Positions 20,220 to 29,008 of a stretch of DNA of 64,000 bases are shown piece after piece. The stretch is from Leptospira meyeri (lineage in GTDB: Bacteria; Spirochaetota; Leptospiria; Leptospirales; Leptospiraceae): the NCBI RefSeq assembly GCF_004368965.1, contig NZ_SORO01000001.1:2078001-2142000 (forward strand), written 5' to 3'. How positions within the stretch are numbered: the first letter of the stretch is position 1; each line of letters begins with the position of its first letter. Made by a program: the position numbers and the translations under genes. Below the pieces are notes generated by a model, which was not told the DNA's origin, ran no database searches, and saw nothing but the letters and a program-made list of their open reading frames with translations.

Positions 20220-20235
20220 ATCAGTAACTACTGAT
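20220..20235. repeat. Perfect 16-bp palindrome between convergent genes
   Basis: ATCAGTA-AC-TACTGAT is perfectly self-complementary outside the centre. It lies between two convergent genes and contains the stop codon of the minus-strand gene. A T-run lies on the far side (20204-20209). It may help terminate transcription from either side, but the stem is short. Confidence 0.3.
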
Positions 20236-20583
20236 AAAACCCAACACTTCGTCTTCTTTTTCAGCATTTGTGTCATAAAAATTACAATGGATTTCATACA
20301 AAGGTTCGTTTCCCAATTTTTCGCATTTCAAAGTTTTTACAAGAAAGTCAACAGAACCTGTCATAGAAATCATTTTTAAAGACACTTTTAATATAGATGG
20401 TACTTCTATGTCATAAGGATGAAGAAACATGATTCCTCTAGCACTAATGTGTTTTTTAGAATCATAATCCTTTAGCTGCTCCAATTGAACTTCGAATGTG
20501 GCTGGAATTTCTGTATAATGATTTGGTTTCATGGTCTTGGTATATACTGCAACAAACATAGAATGATTGATACTCTCATTCAA
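20221..20583 (-). CDS. Small protein, possibly PilZ-like
   Basis: 120 aa, or about 103 aa if translation starts at the second Met (MKPNHYTEIPATF). It is beta-rich with an ARGIMFLHPYDIEVPSIL segment and a late EPLYEIHCNFYD segment that resemble the strand pattern of small PilZ-like domains. The RxxxR and DxSxxG c-di-GMP motifs are not visible, so nucleotide binding is not supported. It lies 29 bases downstream of the sodium symporter and may be cotranscribed with it. Confidence 0.5.
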   Translation of the reverse strand: MNESINHSMFVAVYTKTMKPNHYTEIPATFEVQLEQLKDYDSKKHISARGIMFLHPYDIEVPSILKVSLKMISMTGSVDFLVKTLKCEKLGNEPLYEIHCNFYDTNAEKEDEVLGFISSY

Positions 20584-20612
20584 TTACTATTTTATTACGT
20601 ACGTATAAATCT

Positions 20613-22205
20613 TTATGCAAAAATGATATTAAATCCTGCGAGAAGGACAATCAGTCCAATACCCCAGGCTAAAATTCTTGGATCCCAAAATGGATTTGTT
20701 TTGTCCCTATCCGAATAAATTAAACCATGAAGATCCTTTCCTGGATCTTCCTTTTCAATAAAACTTACGATGACCATTGTTAAAAAACAAACCAAACCTG
20801 AATAAATAGCTCCATAAAAATTAGAAACCATATCCGATTTGTAATTTATAATCCCTAGTGCATATAGTATAAAATGAACCAATCCACTTCCTGTTCCGAA
20901 TAACATTCCATAAAAGGCGCTCCATCCAGACGCACGTTTCCAAAACATTCCTAACAAAAATATAGAAATGAGTGGCGCATTAAAAAAAGAGAATAACAGC
21001 TGTATGTAGTTCATAATATTCTCAAACTGCATCGCTATATAAGATGCAAAGATGGCAAATATCACGGCAAACATAGTGCAGAGTTTTCCAATTTTTAAAT
21101 AATCCTTATCCTCTCTGTTTTGATTGATATACGTTTGGTAAATATCATAAGTAAAAATAGTATTCATTGCAGTGATGGAGCTAGACATACCTGCCATAAA
21201 CGCTGCGAGTAGGGCTGTGGTTCCAAGGCCTAACATTCCTGCAGGATAAAAGTTTTTTAGTAATATTAAAAAACTTTTATTGTATTCTCCATTCATTTCT
21301 TTTGAAAATTCAGTTAAAGCAATTAACCCAGGGATGACTGTTAAAAATGGTAAAAACAATTTAAACACAGCACCGATGAGTGGGGTTCTTCTTGCGGCTC
21401 TATAATCTTTTGCAGCCATTGCTCTTTGCACTTCAGTAAACCCACAAGTCCAATATGAAAAAGATAATACAAAACCAAGTCCAACTGTTACACTTAACAA
21501 ATCCCAACCTAGTTCATTTTGTCCATTGGTTAGACCCAACCACATATGTTTATGCGAATTAGGAATTTTTTGCATAAGCCCTTCCCAACCGCCTAACTTG
21601 ATTAATCCGATAATCACAAGCGGGAACAAACCGAGAACCGTTAAAAAAAATTGCATCACCTCCGTATAAATCGAGGAACTAAGCCCACCAAAGTATGTAT
21701 AAACTAAAACAATAAAGGCACTAAATAAAATGGATAGATGAGGGTTCCAACCAAACATTGTTTCAAAGACCAAGGACAAAGAATAAAGATAAATACCTGA
21801 TCCGAGTGCTAACGATAATAATGTGATGGAGGCGTTCAGCAGGTGAGCAGGTCGATTAAATCTAAAACGCAAGTATTCAGGTACACTTCTGATTTTTGAA
21901 GAATAGTAAAAAGGCATCATAAAGATCCCAAGGAAAATCATTCCCGGGATGGCACCTAAATAGTAGAAATGGAAGGTCAAAAATCCATATTCAGCGCCAC
22001 TCGCACTCATCCCGAGTAATTCAAGCGCAGAGATATTGGCGGAAATAAAGGCAATTCCAGTGATCCAGCTAGGAATCCGCCGACCCGCCAGAAGAAAATC
22101 ACTTGATTGGTTCATGGATTTCTTAAGAAGAACCCCAATCACAATCATGAACCCAACAAAAACCAAAAGGATTAGATAGTCAATGGGGACGAGCGATACA
22201 AACAT
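20613..22205 (-). CDS. Sodium:solute symporter (SSS family)
   Basis: 530 aa with about 14 membrane helices. Family features are an N-terminal helix followed by DFLLAGRRIP, the helix-2 motif ISANISALELLGMS and a long Gly-rich helix near GLSSSIYTEVMQFFLT. The pattern is close to the sugar/vSGLT branch, so a sugar or inositol substrate is plausible but not shown. It is divergent from the 90-aa gene across about 50 bases. Confidence 0.9.
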   Translation of the reverse strand: MFVSLVPIDYLILLVFVGFMIVIGVLLKKSMNQSSDFLLAGRRIPSWITGIAFISANISALELLGMSASGAEYGFLTFHFYYLGAIPGMIFLGIFMMPFYYSSKIRSVPEYLRFRFNRPAHLLNASITLLSLALGSGIYLYSLSLVFETMFGWNPHLSILFSAFIVLVYTYFGGLSSSIYTEVMQFFLTVLGLFPLVIIGLIKLGGWEGLMQKIPNSHKHMWLGLTNGQNELGWDLLSVTVGLGFVLSFSYWTCGFTEVQRAMAAKDYRAARRTPLIGAVFKLFLPFLTVIPGLIALTEFSKEMNGEYNKSFLILLKNFYPAGMLGLGTTALLAAFMAGMSSSITAMNTIFTYDIYQTYINQNREDKDYLKIGKLCTMFAVIFAIFASYIAMQFENIMNYIQLLFSFFNAPLISIFLLGMFWKRASGWSAFYGMLFGTGSGLVHFILYALGIINYKSDMVSNFYGAIYSGLVCFLTMVIVSFIEKEDPGKDLHGLIYSDRDKTNPFWDPRILAWGIGLIVLLAGFNIIFA

Positions 22206-22254
22206 ACGCTCGTAAGTGATGTGAAAATCAATCTTTGTAAAGAGGAAATCCCGA

Positions 22255-22527
22255 ATGAGACAACGAAGAGATTATTTTCCTACAAAAATTTCCGAACTGG
22301 TCGACACTCTAGGTAACTCTTTGATCGAAAAAGACTTTTCGAATTATGTCACATTGATAGATTCGGAACCACCAGGAGGATCTATGTTCTATCTTCTTCT
22401 AGCCCTTCTCCATGAAGACTATTCATCTGGAAGGATCGACTTTTCTACCTATTTTGAAAATATTGTTCTTCTCGCTTTGGACCACGACCGCATCAAATCC
22501 AATCTCGAGCACAGTAAAGCCGCATAA
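22255..22527 (+). CDS. Small hypothetical protein
   Basis: 90 aa, ATG preceded by a good GAGGAAA ribosome site. It is acidic and helical (ISELVDTLGNSLIEKD; FYLLLALLHEDYSSG; FENIVLLALDHDRI), with no membrane helix or known motif. It is the only gene between the symporter and a hairpin cluster, so it is probably monocistronic. Confidence 0.65.
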   Translation: MRQRRDYFPTKISELVDTLGNSLIEKDFSNYVTLIDSEPPGGSMFYLLLALLHEDYSSGRIDFSTYFENIVLLALDHDRIKSNLEHSKAA

Positions 22528-22888
22528 ATTGGAAACTGGTGAAATAGGAAAAGTAAACTAGCTTACTTTTTTCACCGAGTTTCCTTTGAAAGTCACTGAA
22601 AATGGTAACTGGCTTTCGTTTTTCAGTCAGTTCCCAACTGAAAGCACGCAAAAAAGTAACTCACTTACCTTTTTCACCCCCTTTCTTTCTTAACTAGAGA
22701 TCCAAAGTAACCCAGTTTCCATCGAACCTGACCTTCGAATTCCAATGACTTTCCATCTAAATTCACTCTCCAAAGACATTAAATGCCAATATCCACCCCC
22801 TTTCTTAAGTTCCTCATTCGAATTTTCTCCTTGTTCTAGGAAGTCCGATCTGTACGGTAACAGAAAAATCATATCTCAGGAAGATAAA
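22528..22888. repeat. Non-coding stretch with three consecutive imperfect hairpins
   Basis: This 361-bp gap holds no convincing gene. Hairpin 1 (22531-22584) pairs GGAAACTGGTGAA with TTCACC-G-AGTTTCC and, inside, AAAAGTAA with TTACTTTT. Around 22595-22645 a second set of short arms lies near ACTGAAAA and TTTTCAGT, plus CAGTT-CCC-AACTG. Hairpin 3 (about 22648-22677) pairs AAAAAAGTAA with TTACCTTTTT around CTCAC. A final CCAGTTTCCA (22712-22721) is the inverse of the first arm. The first hairpin may terminate the 90-aa gene. The acyltransferase start (22889) lies after an AGGAAG site; the open frame from 22745 is not used. Confidence 0.6.
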
Positions 22889-24061
22889 ATGACATCGGCC
22901 AAACTCCTTACTGGTACCCTCCAAAATTCACAAAAATTTTTCCTTCAATTTGGAGGACAGGGTTCACCTTATCTAAAAGAACTCGTAAAATTATACGCAG
23001 AACCAGAACTCAAAGAATTTTTCGAAACAAGTTTCAAAACCATTGCTGAAATAGCTGACCGTGATGGCAAAAGTCCTCTCCTTAATGAAGGATTTGATTT
23101 CAAAGCTTGGATTGAGAATCCAGATGCCGCTCCATCAGAAGATTATTTAGCTCGGGCACCGATTTCTGTACCGGGCATCTTTATGACACAAATTGCAAAT
23201 TACGTTCTGGTTTCAAAACGTGGTTACCCAACTGCAGAACTCATCAAAGCAACGGGTGCTTTAAGCGGACATAGCCAAGGGGTCATTGCATCTGCTCTCG
23301 TTGGTCTTGGAAAAGATGGAGCCGATTTTCTAACTGCTTACTCTGATTTCTTAAAATTTGTTTTTTATCTAGGATTCAATGGTCAAAAAGTTTATCCTAA
23401 CTTTGTTGTGCCAGAAGAAGTTGTGAAAGAAAACGAAGCCAATGGCGATAAAAATCCAGCACCAATGGTTGCTGTGATCGGTTATTCAAAAGATGAATTA
23501 GAAGAAAGAGTGAAAAAAACAAATGATTCTCTAGGACTCAAAGGCCAAGACACAGTTTTCATTTCTTTATACAACACTCCTGATTCCATGATTCTTTCTG
23601 CACTTCCTTCTTCTCTTCTTGCATTCCGTAAACAATGGAAAGCAGAAATGGACGAAAAGAAATTTAAGTTTGTGTATTTGAAAACAACTGCACCTTTCCA
23701 TTGCCCATTTATGGAAACTTCACTTGATAAATTCAATGCGGAAGATGCATCTGTGGTTCCATTCCCTTATACTGGCGCTGATCTAAAAGTTCCTGTATAT
23801 AGCATCTATGATGGTCACAACTTACAAAAAGATGGAAACCTTCGTGACATTCTTTTTAAAATGGTTCTCATTGAGCCACTTTACTGGGATTTGGCGATTG
23901 CTCCTATTTTCAATGACAGTGCCATCAACACAATCATTGACTTTGGACCTAGTGTTGTGAGCCAAAGACTTACTGGTGGACACCTCAAAGCAAAAAACAT
24001 CGAAAAACAATCATTATGTGCATCTAATGCAAAGGAATTAAAAGTAATTCTAGAAGCATAA
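22889..24061 (+). CDS. Acyltransferase-domain protein (malonyl/acetyl-CoA:ACP transacylase-like)
   Basis: About 390 aa. The AT-fold hallmarks are all present: FGGQGSPYL near the N-terminus, the nucleophile in SGHSQG (S129), and the catalytic His in TTAPFHCPFM. The late segment DFGPSVVSQRL matches the closing motif. It is longer than FabD (about 310) and resembles the transacylase part of fungal-type FAS beta chains or PKS AT domains. It stands alone, with no ketosynthase nearby. The start is ATG 22889 with AGGAAG. The WYL gene overlaps its stop by one base. Confidence 0.8.
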   Translation: MTSAKLLTGTLQNSQKFFLQFGGQGSPYLKELVKLYAEPELKEFFETSFKTIAEIADRDGKSPLLNEGFDFKAWIENPDAAPSEDYLARAPISVPGIFMTQIANYVLVSKRGYPTAELIKATGALSGHSQGVIASALVGLGKDGADFLTAYSDFLKFVFYLGFNGQKVYPNFVVPEEVVKENEANGDKNPAPMVAVIGYSKDELEERVKKTNDSLGLKGQDTVFISLYNTPDSMILSALPSSLLAFRKQWKAEMDEKKFKFVYLKTTAPFHCPFMETSLDKFNAEDASVVPFPYTGADLKVPVYSIYDGHNLQKDGNLRDILFKMVLIEPLYWDLAIAPIFNDSAINTIIDFGPSVVSQRLTGGHLKAKNIEKQSLCASNAKELKVILEA

Positions 24062-25017
24062 TGAATCCATCTACTGCTCGGGCCGCTTCCAAATTAAATT
24101 TAATCCGCCTTCTGGCTTCACATCCAGAAGGGCTTGGATTAGAAGAAATTCAAAGCGTAACTGGCCATAAATCAATCGCATCCCTCAAAAAAGATTTGGG
24201 TGAGTTGTATATGATTGAGATGTATCCTTATTCGCCCACTGATGCAGTAGATTTAGATTTTGATGGGGAGAAAGTAAAAATCAGACTCCCCATTGCTGTT
24301 GATTCTGCCTTACCACTTTCACCAAAAGAATGGTCACTCCTTCGTTCTCTTCTAATCACTGATAAAAACACCGAAGATTCTAAAGTTAAAAAATCCATTT
24401 TAGACAAAATTGATTCGGTCATTCCTTCAGGAGATTGGTCTCCCTACCAAAAAACAAAAGAAACCATTATCGAAGCCATTGGTGCCAAAAAAACACTAAC
24501 TATTGTTTATTGGAAAAGAGATACCCAAGAAAAAGAAACAAGAACTTTGGCTCCTTGGTTGTTATGGGAAGAAAATGATTCTTATCTATTGGCTTATGAT
24601 TTGGCAAAAGAAGGATTCAGGTCCTTCCGATTGGATTATATTTTAGACATTAGTATTACTGATACAAAATATCCAACCCTACCTGATACGGCCGGAGAAT
24701 TTCTAGAAGGATTCAAACAATTGTTTGGTGCAGATTCCGAAAACAAAGAGAATGCAAAACTTTGGATCACGGATGGAGCCTCTTATCATTTAGGAATGAA
24801 ACTAAACCTGACACCAACGGGAAACCAAAAACAAATTGGTGAATCAGTTTATAGAGAATTCCAATCACCGATCCGAGATCAAAACTGGTTCATCCAAACA
24901 ATTCTTGGTTACGGTAATTCTATTCTTGTCTCGGAACCAGATGAAATCAAAACCTCCATTTTACTGCACTTGCAGTCGTTAGCTCCATCAAGACAAAATC
25001 TCCATCCACATCCATAG
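24061..25017 (+). CDS. WYL-domain transcriptional regulator
   Basis: 318 aa. An N-terminal winged-helix-like segment (LNLIRLLASHPEGLGLEEIQ) is followed by a WYL domain (about 135-220): TLTIVYWKRD, then RTLAPWLLWEENDSYLLAYD, then FRSFRLDYI. The name-giving W-Y-L reads S-Y-L here, while the surrounding pattern and the later Arg are kept. WYL domains sense nucleic acid or nucleotide ligands. It is translationally coupled (TAATG) to the acyltransferase gene, so a link to that enzyme's pathway is likely. Confidence 0.8.
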   Translation: MNPSTARAASKLNLIRLLASHPEGLGLEEIQSVTGHKSIASLKKDLGELYMIEMYPYSPTDAVDLDFDGEKVKIRLPIAVDSALPLSPKEWSLLRSLLITDKNTEDSKVKKSILDKIDSVIPSGDWSPYQKTKETIIEAIGAKKTLTIVYWKRDTQEKETRTLAPWLLWEENDSYLLAYDLAKEGFRSFRLDYILDISITDTKYPTLPDTAGEFLEGFKQLFGADSENKENAKLWITDGASYHLGMKLNLTPTGNQKQIGESVYREFQSPIRDQNWFIQTILGYGNSILVSEPDEIKTSILLHLQSLAPSRQNLHPHP

Positions 25018-25027
25018 GTAAATTTCC

Positions 25028-25939
25028 TTGAAATTTATTTCACCAGGAAAGATTAACATTGGTTTGCTCGTTCCATACAAAAGAGAAGATGGACTTCATG
25101 AAATCCGAAGTGTTTTTGTTCCCATTAGTTTGGGAGATCCGATGGAAATTGAAATCAAAACCTTATCCGGCGGAACAAACTCAGAGATCCACCTCATATC
25201 CGAAAACCACCTTCAGGGTTACCGATATTCAAAGTTTGAAGAAGTTTCAGAAAGGGGAGATTTTACGAGAAACATCCTCTACAAGGCCTTTCAAAAGTTA
25301 GTCACTTACCTTTCCCACCCTGTTTCCATATCCATTCACTTACAAAAGTACCTCCCTCCCGAGGGGGGAATTGGTGGAGGGAGTAGCAATGCAGGGTCTT
25401 TTTTAAAAGAACTATTCCCTTTGACAAAACTTTCCACAGAAGAGCAGATTTCCCTGGCGAAGTCCATTGGGGCCGATGTCCCTTTTTTCCTGCAAACTTC
25501 CGCTTGTTTTGTGAGTGGGATTGGTGAAGTGCTCGAACCCATCTCTGTTGCCAAAGGAAAAGGAATTTTGGCCATCCCTCCCTTCGGACTTTCTACAGCT
25601 TCTATGTACGCAGGCCTTCAAAAAAGTTTACAAAAACCCTATGGTTCCCAAGTATGGAAATCTCTGGCAGAGGATTTAATTCGAAGTCTTCAGGTCGGGG
25701 ATTGGGCATACCTGCAAAACAGGCTTGAGAACGAGTTTGAAAAAATCGCTTTTCAGACCCAACCCTTACTAAAGGAATTGAGATTAGGGTTTTTTGAGTC
25801 GGGAGCAGTCTATGCTTCTTTATCGGGTTCGGGTTCTTGCTTTTACGGCATTTATCCTTCAGATAGAGAAAGAGACGAAGCCCTTCGCATTGTCTCCAAT
25901 CGATTTCCCGATATGGAATTTCGAACGTTCTCTTTTTAG
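25028..25939 (+). CDS. ispE: 4-diphosphocytidyl-2-C-methyl-D-erythritol kinase
   Basis: 303 aa, GHMP kinase of the MEP isoprenoid pathway; it phosphorylates CDP-ME with ATP. The N-terminus [11 protein letters not shown] and the ATP loop [17 protein letters not shown] are diagnostic, and the third motif appears as [12 protein letters not shown]. The start is TTG (25028) with AGGT upstream; no in-frame ATG would keep the first strand. The tRNA-Gln gene follows 4 bases after the stop. Confidence 0.95.
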   Translation: MKFISPGKINIGLLVPYKREDGLHEIRSVFVPISLGDPMEIEIKTLSGGTNSEIHLISENHLQGYRYSKFEEVSERGDFTRNILYKAFQKLVTYLSHPVSISIHLQKYLPPEGGIGGGSSNAGSFLKELFPLTKLSTEEQISLAKSIGADVPFFLQTSACFVSGIGEVLEPISVAKGKGILAIPPFGLSTASMYAGLQKSLQKPYGSQVWKSLAEDLIRSLQVGDWAYLQNRLENEFEKIAFQTQPLLKELRLGFFESGAVYASLSGSGSCFYGIYPSDRERDEALRIVSNRFPDMEFRTFSF

Positions 25940-25943
25940 AAAC

Positions 25944-26019
25944 TGGCCTGTAGCCAAGCGGTAAGGCAGCGGTTTTTGGTATCGCCATTCCCTAGGTTCG
26001 AATCCTAGCAGGCCAGCCA
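25944..26019 (+). tRNA. tRNA-Gln (anticodon TTG)
   Basis: Acceptor arm TGGCCTG pairs with CAGGCCA, followed by G and an encoded CCA. The D-arm is GCC...GGC. The anticodon stem GCGGT/ATCGC closes a seven-base loop TTTTGGT, giving anticodon TTG. The T-arm is CTAGG-TTCGAAT-CCTAG. All four arms fold without mismatch apart from one G-T pair. It begins 4 bases after ispE and 27 bases before the glmU-like gene, so it is probably processed from a longer transcript. Confidence 0.97.
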
Positions 26020-26046
26020 GTTTTAAAAGATCCGATAGAACGAACG

Positions 26047-26808
26047 ATGAACCTACATAATACTGTAACTGCTGTTATTTTGGCGGCGGGGAAAGGAACT
26101 CGAATGAAGAGTGAACTTCCCAAGGTTGCGGTTGTACTGAACGAATCTCCACTTTTAATTCACGTTCTTCGTAATATCGAATCCGCCGGCATCGAACGAA
26201 AAGTCGTCGTTGTTGGTTACCGCAAAGATATCGTTACCGATATCGCAAAATCATTCTCCGGTGTAGAATTTGCCGAACAAACTGAACAACTAGGAACAGG
26301 TCACGCTGTCCTTTCGGCAGAAACTCAATTAACACCTTACACTGGTTACACGATTGTTGCCTGCGGAGATGCTCCACTCATTTCCGCAAAATCTTTTTCT
26401 GAACTCATAGAACTTCATAAAACCAATGGATATTCTGCGACTGTTCTTTCCGCTAAAATGGAAAACCCAACAGGTTACGGTCGTATCATTCGTTCTGCTG
26501 ATGACGGTAGCCTTTTACGCATTGTAGAAGAAAAAGATGCAAGTCCTGAAGAGAAAGTTGTAAATGAAGTGAACACTGGAACCTATTGTTTTAACACTGA
26601 AGATTTGTTCGGTGCCTTAAAACAAATTGGCAATAACAATGCTCAAAAAGAATATTACCTCACAGACGTGATCAAAATTTTTAGAACTTTGGGAAAAAAA
26701 GTCGGAGCAAAAACTTTGGCAAATGCGTTAGAAAGCCACGGTATCAATTCTCCTGATGATTTAGCTCTCGCAAAACAATATATAGATAAAGGGTTGGTTG
26801 GAGTATGA
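26047..26808 (+). CDS. GlmU-like UDP-sugar pyrophosphorylase domain only
   Basis: 253 aa. The nucleotidyltransferase half of GlmU is complete: [15 protein letters not shown] at the N-terminus, [10 protein letters not shown], the metal Asp in ACGDAPLI and the NTGTYCF motif. The usual left-handed beta-helix acetyltransferase half (about 200 aa) is absent; the gene ends normally. It can make UDP-GlcNAc from GlcNAc-1-P, but GlcN-1-P acetylation must occur elsewhere. The next gene, prs, overlaps by 4 bases (ATGA), an order known for glmU-prs in other bacteria. Confidence 0.88.
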   Translation: MNLHNTVTAVILAAGKGTRMKSELPKVAVVLNESPLLIHVLRNIESAGIERKVVVVGYRKDIVTDIAKSFSGVEFAEQTEQLGTGHAVLSAETQLTPYTGYTIVACGDAPLISAKSFSELIELHKTNGYSATVLSAKMENPTGYGRIIRSADDGSLLRIVEEKDASPEEKVVNEVNTGTYCFNTEDLFGALKQIGNNNAQKEYYLTDVIKIFRTLGKKVGAKTLANALESHGINSPDDLALAKQYIDKGLVGV

Positions 26809-27746
26809 ATCCCAGCGAAGTAGTTGTATTTTCTGGAAATGCAAATAGACCTCTTGCCGAGGAAATCTGTAAACACCTGGGCATTCCGAACGGCCAAATC
26901 TCTGTAAAGAGATTCTCCGATGGAGAAAGTTCTGTAAAAATCGAAGAAAACGTTCGTGGCCGTGATGTGTTTGTGGTTCAATCCATAAGCTATCCCGCTA
27001 ACGACAGCTTGATGGAGCTTTTGCTTATCATTGATGCTGCAAGAAGAGCCTCTGCTCGTCGCATTACCGCCGTTATTCCTTATTATGGATATGGACGCCA
27101 AGATAGAAAGGTAGAACCACGGGTTCCGATTTCTGCTCGTATGGTGGCCGATTTGATCGAAACTGTTGGTCCAGATCGTGTACTCACGATGGACTTACAC
27201 GCAGACCAAATCCAAGGATTCTTTCGTATTCCTGTTGATCATTTGTATTTCTCACCAGTCCTTGCTGAGTACATCAACTCACTTGGTATGGAAGATTTAG
27301 TCATTGTTTCGCCAGACTCTGGTGGAGCAGAAAGAGCACGTAACTTTGGTAAAAAAGTAAACGGTTCTCTTGCAATCATTGACAAACGTAGACCAAAAGC
27401 TAACGAGTCTGTGGTGATGCATGTCATTGGTGAAATTAAAGATAAAAACTGTTTATTACTTGATGATATGATTGATACGGGGGGAACCATTGCGAAAGCA
27501 GCCACTGCCCTGTACCAAAATGGAGCAAAATCGGTATTATGTTGTGCATCACACGGAGTTCTTTCCGGAGAAGCGCCGATCAAATTGAATGAAGGAAACT
27601 TCAAACAAATTGTGCTCTCAAATTCTATCGCCATTCCGGAGACCAAAAAAATAAATCACTTGAAAACGCTCTCCATCGCCCCACTCTTTGCTAAAGCCAT
27701 CGAGCGGATTCATAACGAAGAATCAATCTCTAGTCTGTTTTCATAA
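26805..27746 (+). CDS. prs: Ribose-phosphate pyrophosphokinase
   Basis: 313 aa. It makes PRPP from ribose 5-phosphate and ATP for nucleotide, His and Trp synthesis. Motifs: metal-binding [22 protein letters not shown] in the ATP loop, [10 protein letters not shown], and the PRPP loop [10 protein letters not shown]. Length is standard. The start overlaps the glmU-like gene by 4 bases and rplY follows after 17 bases. Confidence 0.97.
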   Translation: MNPSEVVVFSGNANRPLAEEICKHLGIPNGQISVKRFSDGESSVKIEENVRGRDVFVVQSISYPANDSLMELLLIIDAARRASARRITAVIPYYGYGRQDRKVEPRVPISARMVADLIETVGPDRVLTMDLHADQIQGFFRIPVDHLYFSPVLAEYINSLGMEDLVIVSPDSGGAERARNFGKKVNGSLAIIDKRRPKANESVVMHVIGEIKDKNCLLLDDMIDTGGTIAKAATALYQNGAKSVLCCASHGVLSGEAPIKLNEGNFKQIVLSNSIAIPETKKINHLKTLSIAPLFAKAIERIHNEESISSLFS

Positions 27747-27763
27747 CTTTAAGGAACATAATC

Positions 27764-28396
27764 ATGGAAAAAATCAGTATCAAAGCACAAACAAGAACTT
27801 CTAAAGGAAAAGGTCCTGCAAGAAGAATGCGTGTGGAAGGTTTAGTACCGGCAAACATCATCGGAAACGGTGAAGCAAGATCGGCAAGTGTTGTCGAAAA
27901 AGAAATCCAAAGACTCATCGACTCCGGAATCCGTAAGGCAACTCTCATCGACCTAGAACTTGATGGTAAAACAGAAAGAGTTTTCGTAAAAGAAATCCAA
28001 AGATTTCCACACACAGGTCAAATCCGTCACATCGACTTCTTTAAAGTGACTCCTGGTAAAAAAATCCTCACAACAGTTGCAATCAAAACTACTGGTGTTG
28101 CGAAAGGATCAAAAGCAGGTGGACAGTTCGAACATCTAGTTCATGAAATCAAAGTTAAATCTACTCCTGAAGACTTAACTGACGTAATCACTTTAGATGT
28201 AGCAGGTTTGGATATTGGAATGATGATCAAAGTTTCCGAAATTCCTCACCCAGCGTCCTGGGAAATCCTTGTGAATGGTGATCCGATTGTTGCTTCTTGT
28301 AGCAAAACTAAAGCGATCCTAGCTGCAGAACGTGCTGAAAAAGCAGAAGCAGACAACAAAGGGAAACCAGCAGCTAAAAAAGCTGGTAAAAAATAA
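27764..28396 (+). CDS. rplY: 50S ribosomal protein L25 (general stress/CTC type)
   Basis: 210 aa, the two-domain TL5/CTC form: an N-terminal 5S-rRNA-binding domain (KISIKAQTRTSKGKGPARRMR...) and a C-terminal beta-rich domain, ending in a Lys/Ala-rich tail. It binds 5S rRNA in the large subunit. The order prs-rplY-pth is widely conserved in bacteria and supports the call. An AAGGAA ribosome site precedes the ATG. Confidence 0.95.
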   Translation: MEKISIKAQTRTSKGKGPARRMRVEGLVPANIIGNGEARSASVVEKEIQRLIDSGIRKATLIDLELDGKTERVFVKEIQRFPHTGQIRHIDFFKVTPGKKILTTVAIKTTGVAKGSKAGGQFEHLVHEIKVKSTPEDLTDVITLDVAGLDIGMMIKVSEIPHPASWEILVNGDPIVASCSKTKAILAAERAEKAEADNKGKPAAKKAGKK

Positions 28397-28415
28397 GATC
28401 TACTTTTAGGAACCA

Positions 28416-28979
28416 ATGAAGTTAATTGTGGGGCTGGGAAATCCTGGCGATAAATATAATAACAATCGATCTAACATTGGTTTCAAGATTCTAGATGTCA
28501 TTGCGAACAACATTGGCATCGAAATCAAAACAAAGAAAAAGAAATCTCTCATCGGTCGTGGTGACTTTGAAGGGGACGAAGTGGTTTTGCTCAAACCACA
28601 AACCTTCAGCGACCTCTCTGGTGAGTCGGTTCTTTACATTGCCTCCTTTTTAAAAATCCAGGTAAAAGATATCGTTGTCATCCACGAGGATGTAGGCCTT
28701 GAGCTAGGCCAAATCGTGGTCACCAAAGGTGGGGAAAACGACGTCAACCCTGGGGTCAACTCGGTTTCTGTCTCATTACGGTCCCCGAATTTTATACGAA
28801 TTCGGATCGGCGTTCTTAATTCGAGCTTCAATCCCAAAAAAAGAGAAGAATTTTTACGTGAAGATTTTGAGCCATTAGAGAACTTGAGTTTGATACAGAT
28901 CATCAATGACGCCGAAGCGGCGATTCGTTCCATATCCATGGGGGATATTGACGAAGTGATTCAGAAATATCACCTTTGA
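28416..28979 (+). CDS. Peptidyl-tRNA hydrolase homologue with altered catalytic residues
   Basis: 187 aa, clearly of the Pth family by sequence (IVGLGNPGDKY start, KPQTF and LSGESV centre) and by the conserved rplY-pth order. Residues central to catalysis in known Pth are changed: the catalytic His of xRHN is Ser (NRSN, S19), the Asn of TFMN is Asp (TFSD, D66), and the late GGHNG is DVNPG, so that His is Val (V110). The GLGNPG Asn (N9) is kept. It may be inactive, differently active, or a stand-in whose partner pth lies elsewhere. The frame is intact and codon use ordinary. Confidence 0.85.
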   Translation: MKLIVGLGNPGDKYNNNRSNIGFKILDVIANNIGIEIKTKKKKSLIGRGDFEGDEVVLLKPQTFSDLSGESVLYIASFLKIQVKDIVVIHEDVGLELGQIVVTKGGENDVNPGVNSVSVSLRSPNFIRIRIGVLNSSFNPKKREEFLREDFEPLENLSLIQIINDAEAAIRSISMGDIDEVIQKYHL

Positions 28980-29008
28980 TTTCAGTCTAATCATCGAGAA
29001 GTCTTTAC

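Noticed and set aside
22745..22888. 48-aa extension of the acyltransferase
   Set aside because: The ATG at 22889 has AGGAAG at proper distance and the AT domain begins after it; the extension is low-complexity.
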